Origin: Silicimonas sp.
GTDB lineage: Bacteria; Pseudomonadota; Alphaproteobacteria; Rhodobacterales; Rhodobacteraceae
Length of the DNA stretch: 64,000 bases
Assembly (NCBI GenBank): GCA_022824525.1
Contig: JAJDZT010000052.1
Span: 144,047-208,046 of the forward strand
Reading direction: 5' to 3'
Shown in pieces: positions 52,589 through 61,452 of this stretch. The translations under genes and the position numbers were made by a program. Below the pieces are notes generated by a model that worked only from the letters and a program-made list of their open reading frames with translations, was not told where the DNA came from and searched no databases. The first letter of the stretch is position 1, and each line of letters begins with the position of its first letter.

Positions 52589-53514
52589 GCTATCTCGTCA
52601 TTGGCAGTGGATCGATCGGGAAGCGCCACCACGACAATCTCGCCAAGCTCGGAGCCGACAGCCGATTGATTCCGTGGCGCGGCATCGACCTTTGGGATCT
52701 GCGGCGCGCGCTCAAGGAAGCGACCGGGGCCGTTATCGCGACCGCCACAGATGTTCGGTTCGATCTCATCTCGATGGCTGCCGAAGAAAACGTCCCGCTC
52801 TACATCGAGAAGCCGCTGGCATTCCGGACGCCCGACGTCGCCGCGATTTTCGATGCGACGAGCGGGATCGCGGACCGGTCCGTTCTTGGGTACATGATGC
52901 GGTACCATCCTGCCTTTCGTGCCGTTCATGCCGATTTGCCCGAACTCTATGGGTTCACGATGCAGATTGGACATGACGTGCGGCAATGGCGCCAGAACTG
53001 GCGCTTCGCCGACAGTTACGCAGCCAAGCCCGAGGGCGGCGGCGTTCTTCTGGATCTCTGCCACGAACTCGATATGGCATCCTGCCTTGTCGGCGATCTC
53101 GAAGTGACCGGTGTTGACTGCACGGGGCACACGGACTTCCCGGGCGTCGATTTTGCAACGCGCGTTTCACTTGGTGGAACAGCAAATGGCACAGTCGCGA
53201 TGGACTACCTTTCGCCGGTGTTCGTGCGGTCCATGACGCTGGAAGGTCGCGAGACACGCATCGATCTCGATCTTCTGGCCTGTACAGAAGAGCGCTGGGG
53301 TGTATCCAAAGGCGATGTGCGCACATATGATTTCGAGAGAAACGACATGTTCCTCGATCTGATGCGCGATTTCATGGCCTTGGCGGAGGGACGCGCGCCC
53401 TCAGACAATCCACTGCTCCCGCGCCTTGATCGCTGCAGGCAAAGCGTAAATCTCATTGCAAGCGCATGGGAAAAAAGGGAATTTCGTAATTCCATCGACG
53501 GAGGCTTCGAATGA
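52585..53514 (+). CDS. Gfo/Idh/MocA oxidoreductase in the sugar-acid cassette
   Basis: A 309-residue oxidoreductase. The Rossmann start is SYLVIGSGSIGKRHHDNLAKLG and the EKP motif is LYIEKPLAF near residue 76. The helix GGVLLDLCHELDMASCLVG carries the expected catalytic Asp/His. It overlaps the glycosyltransferase gene (ATGA) and the CMP-transferase gene that follows (ATGA). Its position suggests a redox step on the nonulosonate or its hexose precursor. Confidence 0.87.
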   Translation: MSYLVIGSGSIGKRHHDNLAKLGADSRLIPWRGIDLWDLRRALKEATGAVIATATDVRFDLISMAAEENVPLYIEKPLAFRTPDVAAIFDATSGIADRSVLGYMMRYHPAFRAVHADLPELYGFTMQIGHDVRQWRQNWRFADSYAAKPEGGGVLLDLCHELDMASCLVGDLEVTGVDCTGHTDFPGVDFATRVSLGGTANGTVAMDYLSPVFVRSMTLEGRETRIDLDLLACTEERWGVSKGDVRTYDFERNDMFLDLMRDFMALAEGRAPSDNPLLPRLDRCRQSVNLIASAWEKREFRNSIDGGFE

Positions 53515-54206
53515 TCATCGGCCATATCGGGGTTCGCAAGGGATCGAAAGGCGTCGTCGGCAAGAACTTCCGCGACTTTCTTGGAAAGCCCCTCATCGAC
53601 TGGTCACTTGACCAGCTTCTGTCGCATGACCGCGTCGACCATGTCGTCGTCTCAACCGACGACGAGACCATATACGACCATGCGATCGGGAAGGGTTGCC
53701 TTGAAATGGGTCTGCGACCACCCGAACTTGCTTCTGACACCGCGGCCAAGTGGGATGTCTGGCAGCACGCGCTGGGCCGGGCAGAGGAGCTTGCCGGCCA
53801 GGCAACAGCCTTTCTCGATCTGGACTGCACGTCTCCTCTCAGAGAAATGGAAGACATTGACGGCGCACTCGATGCGTTCTTCGACAAACGCCCCGACATG
53901 ATCATGTCCTGCACGGAAGCGCGGAAGAACCCGTATTTCAACCTCGTCGAGCCGGACCAGTCGGGCTACCTCCACGTGTCGAAACCGCTGCCGGGCGGTG
54001 TTGTTGCCCGACAGCAAGCGCCCGTGGTCTGGGAACACGCCGCCTCGACCTATGTTCTCGACCCCGCCTACCTGAAACGGGCACGCGGTATCTTCCAGGG
54101 CAGGGTGCTGCCTTACCTCATGCCCGCAGAACGTTGCTTTGACATCGACACGGAACTCGATTTCAAGATCGTCCAGAATCTCATGCAGGAACGTCTCAAT
54201 GGTTGA
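53511..54206 (+). CDS. Acylneuraminate cytidylyltransferase family protein
   Basis: A 231-residue CMP-sugar synthetase of the NeuA/KdsB superfamily. The N-terminal nucleotide loop is IGHIGVRKGSKGVVGKNFRDFLGKPLIDWSL. VVSTDDETI and LDLDCTSPLREMEDIDGALDAF follow, and the late Asp-containing CFDIDTELDFKIVQNLM supplies the metal site. It activates a 3-deoxy sugar acid with CTP. It overlaps the oxidoreductase gene upstream (4 bp) and the SDR gene downstream (8 bp). Confidence 0.9.
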   Translation: MIIGHIGVRKGSKGVVGKNFRDFLGKPLIDWSLDQLLSHDRVDHVVVSTDDETIYDHAIGKGCLEMGLRPPELASDTAAKWDVWQHALGRAEELAGQATAFLDLDCTSPLREMEDIDGALDAFFDKRPDMIMSCTEARKNPYFNLVEPDQSGYLHVSKPLPGGVVARQQAPVVWEHAASTYVLDPAYLKRARGIFQGRVLPYLMPAERCFDIDTELDFKIVQNLMQERLNG

Positions 54207-54987
54207 TCTCACTGGTCGCACCGTTTTCATCACAGGTTCGGGCGGTGTGCTCGGCTCCACCTACGTGCGACGCATGCTCGCCGCTGGGGCGAAGGTCGTC
54301 TCGACAGACCTTCCGGGGCCCCGGGCGGATGCGCTGCTGGAAACGCACGGAGACAATCCGGATTTTGTCTTCTACGACATGGATGTCTCGGATGAGGCGG
54401 CCGTCACGGCAATATTCCAACGCGTCATGGCCGATGGATGGCAGCCGAACGTGGTTCTGAACAACGCCGCGATCACGGGCGAGATGCTGATGGGGAAGGG
54501 CAAGAGTTTCCCCGATTTTGCCGACACGACGGTCGAGGATTTCGAGAAGACGCTCCGCACCAATCTCACAGGGGCCTTCATGGTGGCGCGTCAGATGGAC
54601 CGCGACATAGTCGGCAAGTATCCAGCAACATTGATCAATGTCGCCTCGATGTACGCTCTGAACGGCGCGCACCACCGAATTTATGACGGCATGCCGTTCA
54701 AGAATTTCTCCGCCTACGGCGTGACGAAGGCTGGCATTCACGGACTGACCGTCTGGCTTGCAGGCTATTGGGCCGGACGGCAAGCCACTGTGAACACGAT
54801 CGCTCCGGGCGCTGTTTTCAACGGTCACTCCGAAGAGTTCCAGTCGCGGGTTTCCGAACTGATCATGGCTGATCGCATGGGAAAGCCGGACGAAATTGCC
54901 GACGTGATGCTCTTTCTCGCCTCGGAGGGCGCAGGCTACATGACCGGCCAACTCGTCAATGTGGATGGCGGTTTTTCCGCCTGGTAG
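54199..54987 (+). CDS. SDR family oxidoreductase in the sugar-acid cassette
   Basis: A 262-residue short-chain dehydrogenase. The cofactor loop is TVFITGSGGVLGSTYVRRML, an acidic D at STDLPG favours NAD(H), NNAAITGEM is the NNAG-type motif, the catalytic Ser is in NVASMYALNG and the Tyr/Lys pair in SAYGVTKAGIHGL. The C-terminus YMTGQLVNVDGGFSAW is typical. The ATG at 54199 lies inside the end of the CMP-transferase gene, so the two are coupled. It probably tailors the sugar acid or its precursor, like PtmA-type SDRs. Confidence 0.9.
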   Translation: MVDLTGRTVFITGSGGVLGSTYVRRMLAAGAKVVSTDLPGPRADALLETHGDNPDFVFYDMDVSDEAAVTAIFQRVMADGWQPNVVLNNAAITGEMLMGKGKSFPDFADTTVEDFEKTLRTNLTGAFMVARQMDRDIVGKYPATLINVASMYALNGAHHRIYDGMPFKNFSAYGVTKAGIHGLTVWLAGYWAGRQATVNTIAPGAVFNGHSEEFQSRVSELIMADRMGKPDEIADVMLFLASEGAGYMTGQLVNVDGGFSAW

Positions 54988-55068
54988 TTGTCCTGCAAGA
55001 CAAGTGCGCCTCCGGCACAGGCGACGCCCGATACCCACTGTGTCTATGTATCCCGAATGTAGACGGCG

Positions 55069-55713
55069 CTAGTTCCGCGCCCGTGGATCGACCAGCATCG
55101 CCATGATCCAGCCGGCGATGAATCCGCCGAGATGGGCTTCCCATGCCAATACACCGCCCATCGCGAAATAAAGCGCGATATTGAGCGCGATCAGCAAAAG
55201 GGCGGCACGCGCGACCGGCCAGAGGCGGTCCCGGAGAACGAAACGGTCAAGATACTCCCACGCCAGAATGGCGCCTGCCAGTCCGAAGAGCGCGCCGGAT
55301 GCCCCGACCATTGGCCTGAAACTGTCGGATAACAGCCCGTATCCAGCACCGCCCCCAAGGATGGAAGTGGCGTAGATCACGAGATACCGAAGCGAGCCAA
55401 CCCGCTCTATGACCGCGCCAGAAAGGCTCAAAAGCGTGATCATGTTCAGCGCCAGATGCCAAAACCCGGCGTGAAGAAATCCGTAACTGAAGAACATTGC
55501 CCAGGCTTGGCCCGGGTAGTTCGGTTGCCAGTTCGCCAGAAGGCCGGGCCAAAACCCCGCGTTCTCGTAAACGCTTTGCCGAAACCGCGAGAGGCCAACC
55601 CATCCCAGATCACCGGCCTGCAGGAACAGCTCAACCGCCGTGCAAATCGCAATGAGTGCAATGATCGGCGCTTTCCAAGGCATGCGGCCCGGCTCCGGCG
55701 CCTCCGTGGTCAT
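55069..55713 (-). CDS. Rhomboid family intramembrane serine protease
   Basis: A 214-residue membrane protein with six or seven helices. The rhomboid motifs are complete: FLHAGFWHLALNMITLL in the second helix region, the serine in VGASGALFGLAGAILAW and the catalytic histidine in EAHLGGFIAGWIMAML. It cuts membrane-protein substrates within the bilayer. It lies 3 bp after a barrel gene on the same strand and converges on the SDR gene. Confidence 0.92.
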   Translation of the reverse strand: MTTEAPEPGRMPWKAPIIALIAICTAVELFLQAGDLGWVGLSRFRQSVYENAGFWPGLLANWQPNYPGQAWAMFFSYGFLHAGFWHLALNMITLLSLSGAVIERVGSLRYLVIYATSILGGGAGYGLLSDSFRPMVGASGALFGLAGAILAWEYLDRFVLRDRLWPVARAALLLIALNIALYFAMGGVLAWEAHLGGFIAGWIMAMLVDPRARN

Positions 55714-55716
55714 GCC

Positions 55717-57018
55717 TCAGAAACCGAAAGTGATATCGCGTTGGATATTGAAAAAGACAGAATTCTCGGCGTCGCCGCCATCGTCTTTCGAATACTCGTA
55801 ACCGGTCCGCATTCTCCACTCGTCGGTGAGATCGCGGGTATAGGCAAAGCTCGCTGTTGTTCTGTTGTCGTCCGGGCCGCCAAGCTCGTCGGTGGCAACA
55901 TATCCCAACTCGGTCTCCCAGCCAGAAACGGCATTGATCTCCTGCCGGTAGGCCAGCGTCAGGGCTGTATCGATGACGGTATCGCCATCATCTGTCCTGG
56001 CTTCGCGGGATACATCTGCAGTCAAGACGCTGCGGGGTCTTTCGATTGTGTAAAGCAGTGATCCCACAAGCTGCAGATCGTCCGCACCTTCCTGATCCAC
56101 AACTCCGAGAGCAAGTTGGACCTGCCCGGTCTTGGTCTGGAAGTTTCGGGTCACATCCGCACGCGTCCTCCGTCCCGCGTCATCCACGCGGGTCGAAAGG
56201 GACGCGGCGACGAACCCGTTCGGGCGGTCCTGGCTGATCTCAAGTTCTACGCCGATGCCATCTTCAGATACTCTGGAGGCCGGTGCTGTCGTCGTAGTTT
56301 CGGTCTGATCGAAAAGGATGTCGCCCGTTACGCTCAAGCCGCTGGCCGTCTCCGTTGCCAGACCAATTCCGAAATAGCTGGTCTCACGCTCGGTTCCGGC
56401 CGCGTCGTCCTCGTCTTCCTGCCGCAACCCGGCCCGGGCCCGAAGATTGGTCGACTGCGACAGTCCGAACCGTGCCAAGGCGTCAACGGTTACAAGCGTG
56501 TCGTCGGTCAGGGCGGGGTCGGCGTCCGTGAACGACCGCTCCCGATAAAGCGCGCTCAGCGTAAGGCCGAAAGGACCTTCGATACCGGTCTCGATACTCC
56601 CGGAAACCTCGCTGGTCGTTTGGGTGCCGGCATCCGTGATGACGGAGTCCACGACGTTATCTCTTAGGTTTGCGTCCGTGTAAGCGGCCGAGAATCTCAG
56701 CAGGGAGTTCGCGCCGACGCGTTCATAGATTGCGCGGGCGGTCGAGTCGCGGAAGTCGAACTCGTCGGAACCGTTATCGGTGAAGTCGCCAAATATCTCC
56801 GTGCCAAGCTGGAACTCAAGCGTATCGGACCGCGTGCGCGTGATCAGGGTCAAGGTGACATCGCTTGTCGCCTCGAGGCCCTCATCAAAATCGTAATCGA
56901 ATCCGACACCGTAGCTGAGCCGACCTTCCCGAGCGAGATCCTGTCCAATGGCTGGCGTGCCGAGGCACGCCGCCAAAGCGATTGCCGAGAGCGTGAACTT
57001 GGTGCGCAGCGGAGCCAT
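55717..57018 (-). CDS. Outer-membrane beta-barrel protein of the exopolysaccharide locus
   Basis: A 433-residue exported protein: signal peptide (cleavage near PAIG-QD) then about 16-18 amphipathic strands ending in the terminal Phe (QRDITFGF), as expected of an outer-membrane barrel. It is similar in plan to barrel proteins found in PEP-CTERM/exosortase exopolysaccharide clusters, where they may form the outer-membrane export pore. It follows the Wza-type export gene by 8 bp and precedes rhomboid by 3 bp. Confidence 0.82.
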   Translation of the reverse strand: MAPLRTKFTLSAIALAACLGTPAIGQDLAREGRLSYGVGFDYDFDEGLEATSDVTLTLITRTRSDTLEFQLGTEIFGDFTDNGSDEFDFRDSTARAIYERVGANSLLRFSAAYTDANLRDNVVDSVITDAGTQTTSEVSGSIETGIEGPFGLTLSALYRERSFTDADPALTDDTLVTVDALARFGLSQSTNLRARAGLRQEDEDDAAGTERETSYFGIGLATETASGLSVTGDILFDQTETTTTAPASRVSEDGIGVELEISQDRPNGFVAASLSTRVDDAGRRTRADVTRNFQTKTGQVQLALGVVDQEGADDLQLVGSLLYTIERPRSVLTADVSREARTDDGDTVIDTALTLAYRQEINAVSGWETELGYVATDELGGPDDNRTTASFAYTRDLTDEWRMRTGYEYSKDDGGDAENSVFFNIQRDITFGF

Positions 57019-57026
57019 GCCTTGCG

Positions 57027-57626
57027 TTACTCGAAGAGCCGGCGTTCCGGTACGATGATCACGTCACCATCACGCAAGCGGACGTCTTGTCCGACGGCAG
57101 TACCATTCGCAATGGCCTTGTAGTTGATCTTGTGCACGCTGGATTTCCCGGTGCGCGGGTCCGTGCGGCGCAGCACGATGCGCTTGGTCGCGGCAAATGG
57201 TGTAAATCCGCCCGTTTGTGCCAGCGCCTGAAGAAGCGTCGTTCCCCGGTCCATGGAGACTTCGCCGGGTGTCGTGATCTCCCCCATCAGGAAAACGCTG
57301 ATCTGCGACGGACCGCTGCCTCTGGCAGCTCTTTCCGTAAGGGCCTGGACCGTCACGAAGACATTCGGCTGCGTGGAGAAGTTTGAGGCGATGCCGGCAG
57401 TGATGGAGTCACCCACCTGGCTGTCTGTGCGTCCGCCCGCCCGCACCGACCCGGCAAACGGGAAGGAAATGGTGCCATCGGGCAGAACCAGAACCGATCG
57501 ATTGAGCGACGGGTCCTCAAGGACTTCAATCTGCAGCGTGTCGCCAGACCTGATTTGGTAGCCCGCCTGGGCAAATGCAGCGGTGGCAACAAAAAGTGCC
57601 AGGATTGCGAATAGGATTTGTCTCAT
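57027..57626 (-). CDS. Polysaccharide export protein (Wza/GumB-like, SLBB domain)
   Basis: A 199-residue exported protein. After a signal peptide (cleavage near AAFA-QA) comes the poly_export domain GYQIRSGDTLQIEVLEDPSLNRSVLVLPDGTISFPFAGSVRAGGRT, and then an SLBB domain ISVFLMGEITTPGEVSMDRGTTLLQALAQTGGFTPFA. No lipobox cysteine is seen, unlike Wza. It bridges periplasm and outer membrane in capsule or exopolysaccharide export. I chose the ATG at 57626 with GGAAGAG upstream. Confidence 0.92.
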   Translation of the reverse strand: MRQILFAILALFVATAAFAQAGYQIRSGDTLQIEVLEDPSLNRSVLVLPDGTISFPFAGSVRAGGRTDSQVGDSITAGIASNFSTQPNVFVTVQALTERAARGSGPSQISVFLMGEITTPGEVSMDRGTTLLQALAQTGGFTPFAATKRIVLRRTDPRTGKSSVHKINYKAIANGTAVGQDVRLRDGDVIIVPERRLFE

Positions 57627-57674
57627 CGAACTCTTCCCCCAAGACTCGTTTACTTCAGTGTTCCGCATCCATAT

Positions 57675-57688
57675 CCGACCGAAGTCGG
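57675..57688 (-). repeat. UUCG-capped hairpin between PrsT and the export gene
   Basis: On the minus strand CCGAC-TTCG-GTCGG makes a 5 bp stem with a C(UUCG)G tetraloop, an exceptionally stable RNA cap. It sits in the 123 bp between the PrsT stop and the export start. No U-tract follows; RNA-stability or processing is more likely than termination. Confidence 0.4.
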
Positions 57689-57749
57689 TGAATTCAGCTT
57701 TCTTTCACCATGATACAGCGCACAGCAGCGCAGAACAAATGCATTTCGA

Positions 57750-60182
57750 TCACTCAGATGCTGTCGCTGCCAGTCGATCAATTTCCGTGCGCGCTTCCGC
57801 AATCTGCGTCCTCTCGTCCGCGGGTCCCGCGACTTCGACCACCTTGCGGAACTGCGCCAACGCATCCTCATTCCGTCCAGCTGCCAGATAGGCCTTGGCG
57901 AGGTGGAACTGCACGATCGGATCGTCGCCAAGGGCGGCGGCGGCGGGTTCCAGATAGGTCAGCGCTTCGTCGAAATTGCCTTGGCGGTATTGGAGCCACC
58001 CATATGTGTCCTGGAAGGGTGGGAAATTCGTGCCGCGCAGACGTTTCCCGACAGAAACGGCCCGCTCAAGGTCGGCTTCCCCGGTCCGGTATGTAACCAG
58101 AAGGCTGGCCAAGTTGTTCGCGACCACCTGATTGTCGCTGTTCATGGCGTAAAGGCGTTCGTAGATGTCAATCGCGCCGTCGATATCGCCACTGCGCTCT
58201 TCAAAGGACGCCTTTGCCCAGAGGATATCGGGCATATCTGGCATCCGCTCGAGTGCGCTGTCGACGAGAGCCTCCGCTTCTTCCACGCGATCCTGTGCTC
58301 CCAGCGTTCTGAGCAGTTGCAGAACGGCGACCGGGTTCTGGTCATCTTGCGAAATGACATCGCGGAACACGGTCTCTGCCGCCGCCAGGTCGCCAAGCGC
58401 AAGGTGCGTGTTTCCAAGAACCATGGCGGCGCTCGGATTGTCGGGCATTTCTTCCATGAGTTCGCGGGCAAGCGCCAACGCGTCGGCCTCGTTACCGTCT
58501 TCGAGCCTGGTCTGGATCAACGCCACCCTGGCTGCCGTGGTGTCTGGCCCGTTTTCCGCAAGTTGCTCCAGGAAACCAACACCTTGTTCGCGGCCGTCGC
58601 GACGTGAAATGATCCGAAGCTGCAGGTCGTCTGCAGCAAGTGTGGTGGCTTCAGTGTCGGCGCGCCGAAGCGTGTTGACGACCTGCTCGGCCCGGGACCA
58701 GTCGCTGCTTGCAAGGTAAACGTCGCCCAGAAGCGACAGCAGTTCCGGGTGCCCCGGGGTTTGGCGGAGGGCATTGATCAGAACTTCTTCGGCGGTGCTG
58801 AAACGTTCCTCGTTCAGCTGGATGCTTGCAAAACGCAGACTTTCGGCCGGCGCGTTGCCGGAAGCTTCGACGGCCAGTGCCAAAAGGTCTTGTGCCAGCG
58901 ACTGGTCGCCGTTGCGTTCATGCGCGCGCGCCATGATTGTCATCGCTTCAGCATTGTCCGGCGCCTGGTCCAGCGCGAGGCGCAAGGTCGCGATCGCTTC
59001 GTCCGCCTGATCCGCCTCGATTTGCCAGGTCGCGCGCATCTTCAAAGCTTCGACGTGGCTTTTGTCGTGCTCGAGCACCGCCTCGACCAGTTGCCGTGCA
59101 CCGACATCGTTGCCGGTGGCGACAAGCATCTTGGCCAGCGTAACACGGAAGTCATCGACTTCGGCGCTGGGGTCTTTGCCTTCAGTGATCGATTCCATCA
59201 AATCGATCGCTGCGTCCCGATCGCCGCGATCGAACAGGAGCCCCGCCTTCAAAGCCGAAAGGAGGGGGGCGTTGTCGTAGGTTGCGAGCGCGGTTTCGAT
59301 TTCTTCCATCGCCGCGTCATCGCCCCGGAGCTGACGTATCAGGGCGATCAGATTGACATGCGCGCCGGGTTTGTCGTCCGCACGGGCAATTTCCCCGCGG
59401 AGAAACTCCTCAGCGCGGTCGACGCGTCCTTCCGTAACGAGAAGACGAATGAGAAGGGACTTGGTGTCATCATCGTCGGGAAACTGGTCCAGCATGACCC
59501 GGAGGTGATCTTCCAAGGCATCGGAGTCCTGCTTTGCGATCAGCAGTTCCGCCTTCACCTTGTAGAAAAGGTCGTCGTCGGTGCCTTCCGCGATCATTGC
59601 GCTGGTCACGGCGATCGCCTCGTCGATCCGGCCGTCGCTGAGATACCCGTCGATCAGAAGGCGCGAGATGATGCGATGGTTCGGGTTTGCTTCGGCCAGC
59701 GCCTCCGCTTCCCGTGTCAGTTCACGAAGACGGGGCTGGTTGCTTTCCAGAGCCGCTTCACGGAACTCGAGCGCCAGACGAATGATGTCCTCGCCTTCCA
59801 GCCTGGCATTGGCCGCAAGAAGGGCTTGTCCGTGCCGTTCGGCTTCGTCCCAGTTCTGGGCAAGAATCGCGATCTCGGACAGGACAAGCCGCGCTTCCCA
59901 ATTGTTGGCATCCTGCTCCGCAAGACGCAGGAACTGGGAATAGGCTTCCGAGATGTTTCCGTTCTCAAGGGCTGTCCGCGCATAAACCGTGCGGGCTTCC
60001 GAATGCATCTGATCAAGGGCGAGCACGTTGCGGAATTCCACCATGGCGCGCGACACATCGCCCGATTGGAGAAGCTCCAGTCCGCTTTGGAAATGTTTCT
60101 CGGCACGTTCTTCAGCGCTGTCACAGGCCACAAGTAGGCCGAAGCAGCCCGCAATCATGACCCCACGAAAAACACTGCGCAT
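57750..60182 (-). CDS. TPR-repeat lipoprotein, PrsT-like
   Basis: An 810-residue lipoprotein. The signal peptide ends in the lipobox LLVAC (Cys about residue 20). The rest is a long array of TPR helices, for example AEKHFQSGLELLQSGDVSRAMVEFRNVLALD at the start, VVANNLASLLVTYRTGEADLERAVSVGKRLR and VQFHLAKAYLAAGRNEDALAQFRKVV near the end. PrsT-type proteins accompany PEP-CTERM/XrtA exopolysaccharide loci and may scaffold export, like AlgK/BcsC TPRs. The ATG at 60182 is set by the signal peptide. A terminator lies just upstream. Confidence 0.87.
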   Translation of the reverse strand: MRSVFRGVMIAGCFGLLVACDSAEERAEKHFQSGLELLQSGDVSRAMVEFRNVLALDQMHSEARTVYARTALENGNISEAYSQFLRLAEQDANNWEARLVLSEIAILAQNWDEAERHGQALLAANARLEGEDIIRLALEFREAALESNQPRLRELTREAEALAEANPNHRIISRLLIDGYLSDGRIDEAIAVTSAMIAEGTDDDLFYKVKAELLIAKQDSDALEDHLRVMLDQFPDDDDTKSLLIRLLVTEGRVDRAEEFLRGEIARADDKPGAHVNLIALIRQLRGDDAAMEEIETALATYDNAPLLSALKAGLLFDRGDRDAAIDLMESITEGKDPSAEVDDFRVTLAKMLVATGNDVGARQLVEAVLEHDKSHVEALKMRATWQIEADQADEAIATLRLALDQAPDNAEAMTIMARAHERNGDQSLAQDLLALAVEASGNAPAESLRFASIQLNEERFSTAEEVLINALRQTPGHPELLSLLGDVYLASSDWSRAEQVVNTLRRADTEATTLAADDLQLRIISRRDGREQGVGFLEQLAENGPDTTAARVALIQTRLEDGNEADALALARELMEEMPDNPSAAMVLGNTHLALGDLAAAETVFRDVISQDDQNPVAVLQLLRTLGAQDRVEEAEALVDSALERMPDMPDILWAKASFEERSGDIDGAIDIYERLYAMNSDNQVVANNLASLLVTYRTGEADLERAVSVGKRLRGTNFPPFQDTYGWLQYRQGNFDEALTYLEPAAAALGDDPIVQFHLAKAYLAAGRNEDALAQFRKVVEVAGPADERTQIAEARTEIDRLAATASE

Positions 60183-60203
60183 GATCGATAACTCCCAGGA
60201 CAC

Positions 60204-60237
60204 AAAAAGAGACGGGAGCAGTTTTAACAGCTCCCGT
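60204..60237 (-). terminator. Terminator between sugar transferase and PrsT genes
   Basis: On the minus strand ACGGGAGC (60237-60230) and GCTCCCGT (60219-60212) form an 8 bp stem, with CTCTTTTTG following (Ts at 60208-60204). An intrinsic terminator after the sugar transferase, so PrsT likely depends on read-through or its own promoter. Confidence 0.78.
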
Positions 60238-60277
60238 TCATCACAACCACTCAATCGCGAAAACTTGAAAAGTTCTC

Positions 60278-60964
60278 TTAGATACCGGTGCAGCGAAACA
60301 CTACGCCAACGGTGCGAAGGATCAGCTTCACGTCGGTCTTGAAGCTCAGCTCGGCTTCGTAAGTGTCGTCGTAGATCGCGCGGTCGGCAAAAGTCGACGC
60401 ATTGCGCTCCGAAACCTGCCAGCTGCCGGTGAGGCCGGGACGCAGCCGATAATAGGCATGACCCGGATATAGTGCCTGCTGGCTTGGCATCATCGGACGG
60501 GGCCCGACAAGGGACATGTCGCCCAGAAGCACGTTTATGAGCTGAGGCAGTTCGTCGACCGAAGTCCGGCGCAGTAGACGACCGAACCGAGTAATACGTG
60601 GGTCTTTCGACAGCTTCTGCATCTCGTCCCACTCGGCACGAGCTTCGGAATTCTGCGCAAGGTACTGCTGCAGATGAGCTTCCGCGTTCGGCACCATCGT
60701 GCGGAACTTCAGCATCTTGAAGCGCTTGCCGCCCTGTCCAACACGCTCTTGCCAGAAGAACGGGTTGTGCCCGTCCAGCGCGATCAAAGCGCCGACGACC
60801 AGGAACACAGGAACAAGGATTGGAAGAGCAGCTAGGACGAAAACGATGTCCAGTACTCGCTTAGCCCCCAACACATAGAAACCGCGCTTATTCGTATCAC
60901 TCGCAACCGCCTGAGACTCGGCGGTCCAAAACTTGGATGGTTGCACCGTCACTAACTTATTCAC
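60278..60964 (-). CDS. Priming sugar transferase (ExoY/WcaJ family)
   Basis: A 228-residue polyprenyl-phosphate sugar-1-phosphate transferase, which starts repeat-unit assembly on the lipid carrier. One membrane region (GAKRVLDIVFVLAALPILVPVFLVVGALIALDG) leads into the catalytic domain: KMLKFRTMVPNAE, DPRITRFGRLLRRTSVDELPQLINVLLGDMSLVGPRPMMP, and LRPGLTGSWQVSERN. The start is a GTG at 60964; a small GC hairpin sits just before it and no good ribosome site is seen, so a slightly later GTG (60952) is possible. Confidence 0.92.
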   Translation of the reverse strand: MNKLVTVQPSKFWTAESQAVASDTNKRGFYVLGAKRVLDIVFVLAALPILVPVFLVVGALIALDGHNPFFWQERVGQGGKRFKMLKFRTMVPNAEAHLQQYLAQNSEARAEWDEMQKLSKDPRITRFGRLLRRTSVDELPQLINVLLGDMSLVGPRPMMPSQQALYPGHAYYRLRPGLTGSWQVSERNASTFADRAIYDDTYEAELSFKTDVKLILRTVGVVFRCTGI

Positions 60965-61124
60965 CGGCCGCAGCCGGCCCCCTAACTCACACTTACATAT
61001 TTACGCCACACTTGCCTTGGCAGCGCCACACTAAAAGCACATTCCGTTTAGCATGCCGCAACGCAGAACTCAAAGCAGAACATTTACTTTAAAGGCTTTC
61101 AGCCGTGAAAACACCGTTAAAGGG

Positions 61125-61140
61125 TTAATAAGGGATTAAC
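61125..61140 (+). promoter_or_regulatory. CtrA-like binding site
   Basis: TTAA (61125-61128), seven bases, TTAAC (61136-61140) is an exact match to the TTAA-N7-TTAAC consensus of the alphaproteobacterial cell-cycle regulator CtrA. It lies midway between the divergent exopolysaccharide operons. Occurrence by chance is possible in AT-rich DNA. Confidence 0.5.
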
Positions 61141-61398
61141 AGGATCACTTTAAATCTCTGGAAGATTCAGGCGTTAAGGGGCGAACTGTTCACAGAATCC
61201 CAAACAGGGCGGTTTGCGCGAGAAATTCAACAATTTGTAGCATTGAGTGATACTGTTGCCAAAAGCGAGACAAATGCACGGGCGCTTCACGAATGGGCTG
61301 CATTGCCGCGATTCGCACGGAGACGGCTTGTAAGCTTGTAGAATTGACGCATCATAGACACGTTTACAGCGATTGGGTTGCTTGCAGTCTCTTTCAGC

Positions 61399-61428
61399 TT
61401 GGACAGAGCGCATGGCGACCCTTATATA
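61399..61428 (+). promoter_or_regulatory. Promoter of the ATPase/chain-length operon
   Basis: TTGGAC (61399-61404), an 18 bp spacer and TATATA (61423-61428) make a good sigma-70 promoter, 24 bp before the ATG at 61453. Confidence 0.6.
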
Positions 61429-61452
61429 GAAAGCCTGCCAACCAGTGAGACC

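Larger units (their letters stand above)
60965..61452. other. Divergent regulatory region of the exopolysaccharide locus
   Basis: A 488 bp AT-richer gap between the divergent sugar transferase and ATPase genes. It contains a GC hairpin next to the sugar transferase start (60965-60978), a CtrA-like box (61125-61140) and a promoter for the ATPase operon (61399-61428). No protein or RNA gene is convincing in it. Confidence 0.7.
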
